DNA of 64,000 bases from Corynebacterium jeikeium. Its GTDB lineage: Bacteria; Actinomycetota; Actinomycetes; Mycobacteriales; Mycobacteriaceae. The notes beneath the pieces were generated by a model. It saw only the letters and a program-made list of their open reading frames with translations. It had not been told where the DNA came from and ran no database searches. Of this stretch, positions 63,731 through 64,000 are shown piece by piece. The position numbers and the translations under genes were made by a program. The stretch spans positions 1,674,001 through 1,738,000 of the forward strand of contig NZ_CP063195.1 of NCBI RefSeq assembly GCF_028609885.1, given 5' to 3'. Position 1 is the stretch's first letter; every line of letters begins with the position of its first letter.

Positions 63731-64000
63731 TTACCGCCGCCGGCCTCGTTTTTTCCGTTGAGGAGGGCGTTGACTACTTCCCGATTGTGAAATGGGCCGA
63801 TGGCGCGGTGGAGAGAAACCAGTCACCTGGAAGAGATCGATCCAGTCGCTGGTGCGCAATCTGGGAGGTAGGGTTGCGGGGTCGATTCCTCGCGAGCGCA
63901 ACCATGATTGTGTCTCTGAACGTGATGAAAACAACCCTGCCCTTCGGAGAATTTCCCCTATCCCGCGTCCCCGGGCGGTGAAAACGGTGTGCACCATCGC
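63731..64000 (-). CDS. erm(X): 23S rRNA adenine-N6-dimethyltransferase Erm(X), 3' part (continues past window)
   Basis: Last 89 codons of a minus-strand gene cut by the window edge: MVHTVFTARGRGIGEILRRA, SRSETQSWLRSRGIDPATLP, SDWIDLFQVTG and a basic tail QRPPQRKKRGRRR. It matches, from memory, the C-terminal domain of corynebacterial Erm(X), which dimethylates A2058 of 23S rRNA and gives macrolide-lincosamide-streptogramin B resistance. The catalytic N-terminal domain lies outside the window, so intactness cannot be judged. The open ATG at 63997 is an internal Met. Confidence 0.88.
   Translation of the reverse strand, partial: AMVHTVFTARGRGIGEILRRAGLFSSRSETQSWLRSRGIDPATLPPRLRTSDWIDLFQVTGFSPPRHRPISQSGSSQRPPQRKKRGRRR

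Noticed and set aside
1..64000. CRISPR array, rRNA operon, integrase gene
   Set aside because: No regularly spaced identical repeats, no rRNA-like sequence and no tyrosine or serine integrase recognised. The only recombinases are the three IS/transposon transposases.

Overview
The window is a piece of a high-GC actinobacterial chromosome, almost certainly Corynebacterium. Evidence: a fused E1/E2 2-oxoglutarate dehydrogenase (OdhA), mycothiol synthesis (MshB), the succinylase DAP branch (dapC, dapD, dapE), an ECF sigma factor with an HxxxCxxC anti-sigma partner, and a gene order that, from memory, follows the dapC-dapD-dapE-glgA-glgC-sigE-tatB-mrp-kgd block of Mycobacterium and C. glutamicum. 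The species is not determined. The resistance cargo (cmx, erm(X), copper genes) is typical of multiresistant clinical corynebacteria; that is inference.

Layout. 1-32.7 kb is core chromosome: odhA, a lipoprotein, an MgtE-like protein, DUF1003, mrp, tatB, anti-sigma factor, sigE, an O-methyltransferase, divergent glgC/glgA, a GH32-like protein, an rRNA methyltransferase homologue, an M17 aminopeptidase, a DivIVA-like protein, a LOG-family protein, dapE, an amino-acid permease, dapD, a pseudouridine synthase, dapC, ferredoxin, mshB, an LpqW-like lipoprotein, typA and a secreted protein. One IS1249-like element (10382-11761) sits between the methyltransferase gene and its terminator.

33.2-37.0 kb is a Tn5564-like transposon: 22-bp perfect terminal repeats, an IS3-family element, the chloramphenicol exporter gene cmx with a leader peptide and attenuator-like leader, and an IS481-family transposase. 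It lies inside a DUF402 gene with a 6-bp target duplication; precise excision would restore that reading frame.

37.2-54.5 kb is less conserved chromosome: an excalibur protein, acyl-CoA dehydrogenase, lipoproteins, a polytopic membrane protein, SDR, DUF808, a patatin-like protein, exporters, a 2H phosphoesterase, a Tat-exported metallophosphoesterase, a TipAS-type MerR regulator, DUF1275, an orphan Phd antitoxin, an FtsX-type ABC exporter with a TetR regulator, and a higBA locus with a frameshifted toxin gene.

54.5-63 kb is a copper-resistance island bracketed by a 29-bp imperfect direct repeat: a decayed DUF305 gene, copB (CPH-type ATPase), copZ, copS, copR, cueP and a Tat-dependent multicopper oxidase. 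A CopR-type direct-repeat box lies between copR and cueP, and two tandem CsoR-like palindromes lie in front of copZ. After the island come a DNA-methyltransferase remnant and the 3' end of erm(X), which is cut by the window edge.

The genes point to copper detoxification (export by CopB, chaperoning by CopZ, periplasmic oxidation by the multicopper oxidase, CueP), chloramphenicol efflux and macrolide-lincosamide-streptogramin resistance layered by mobile elements onto a conserved core.
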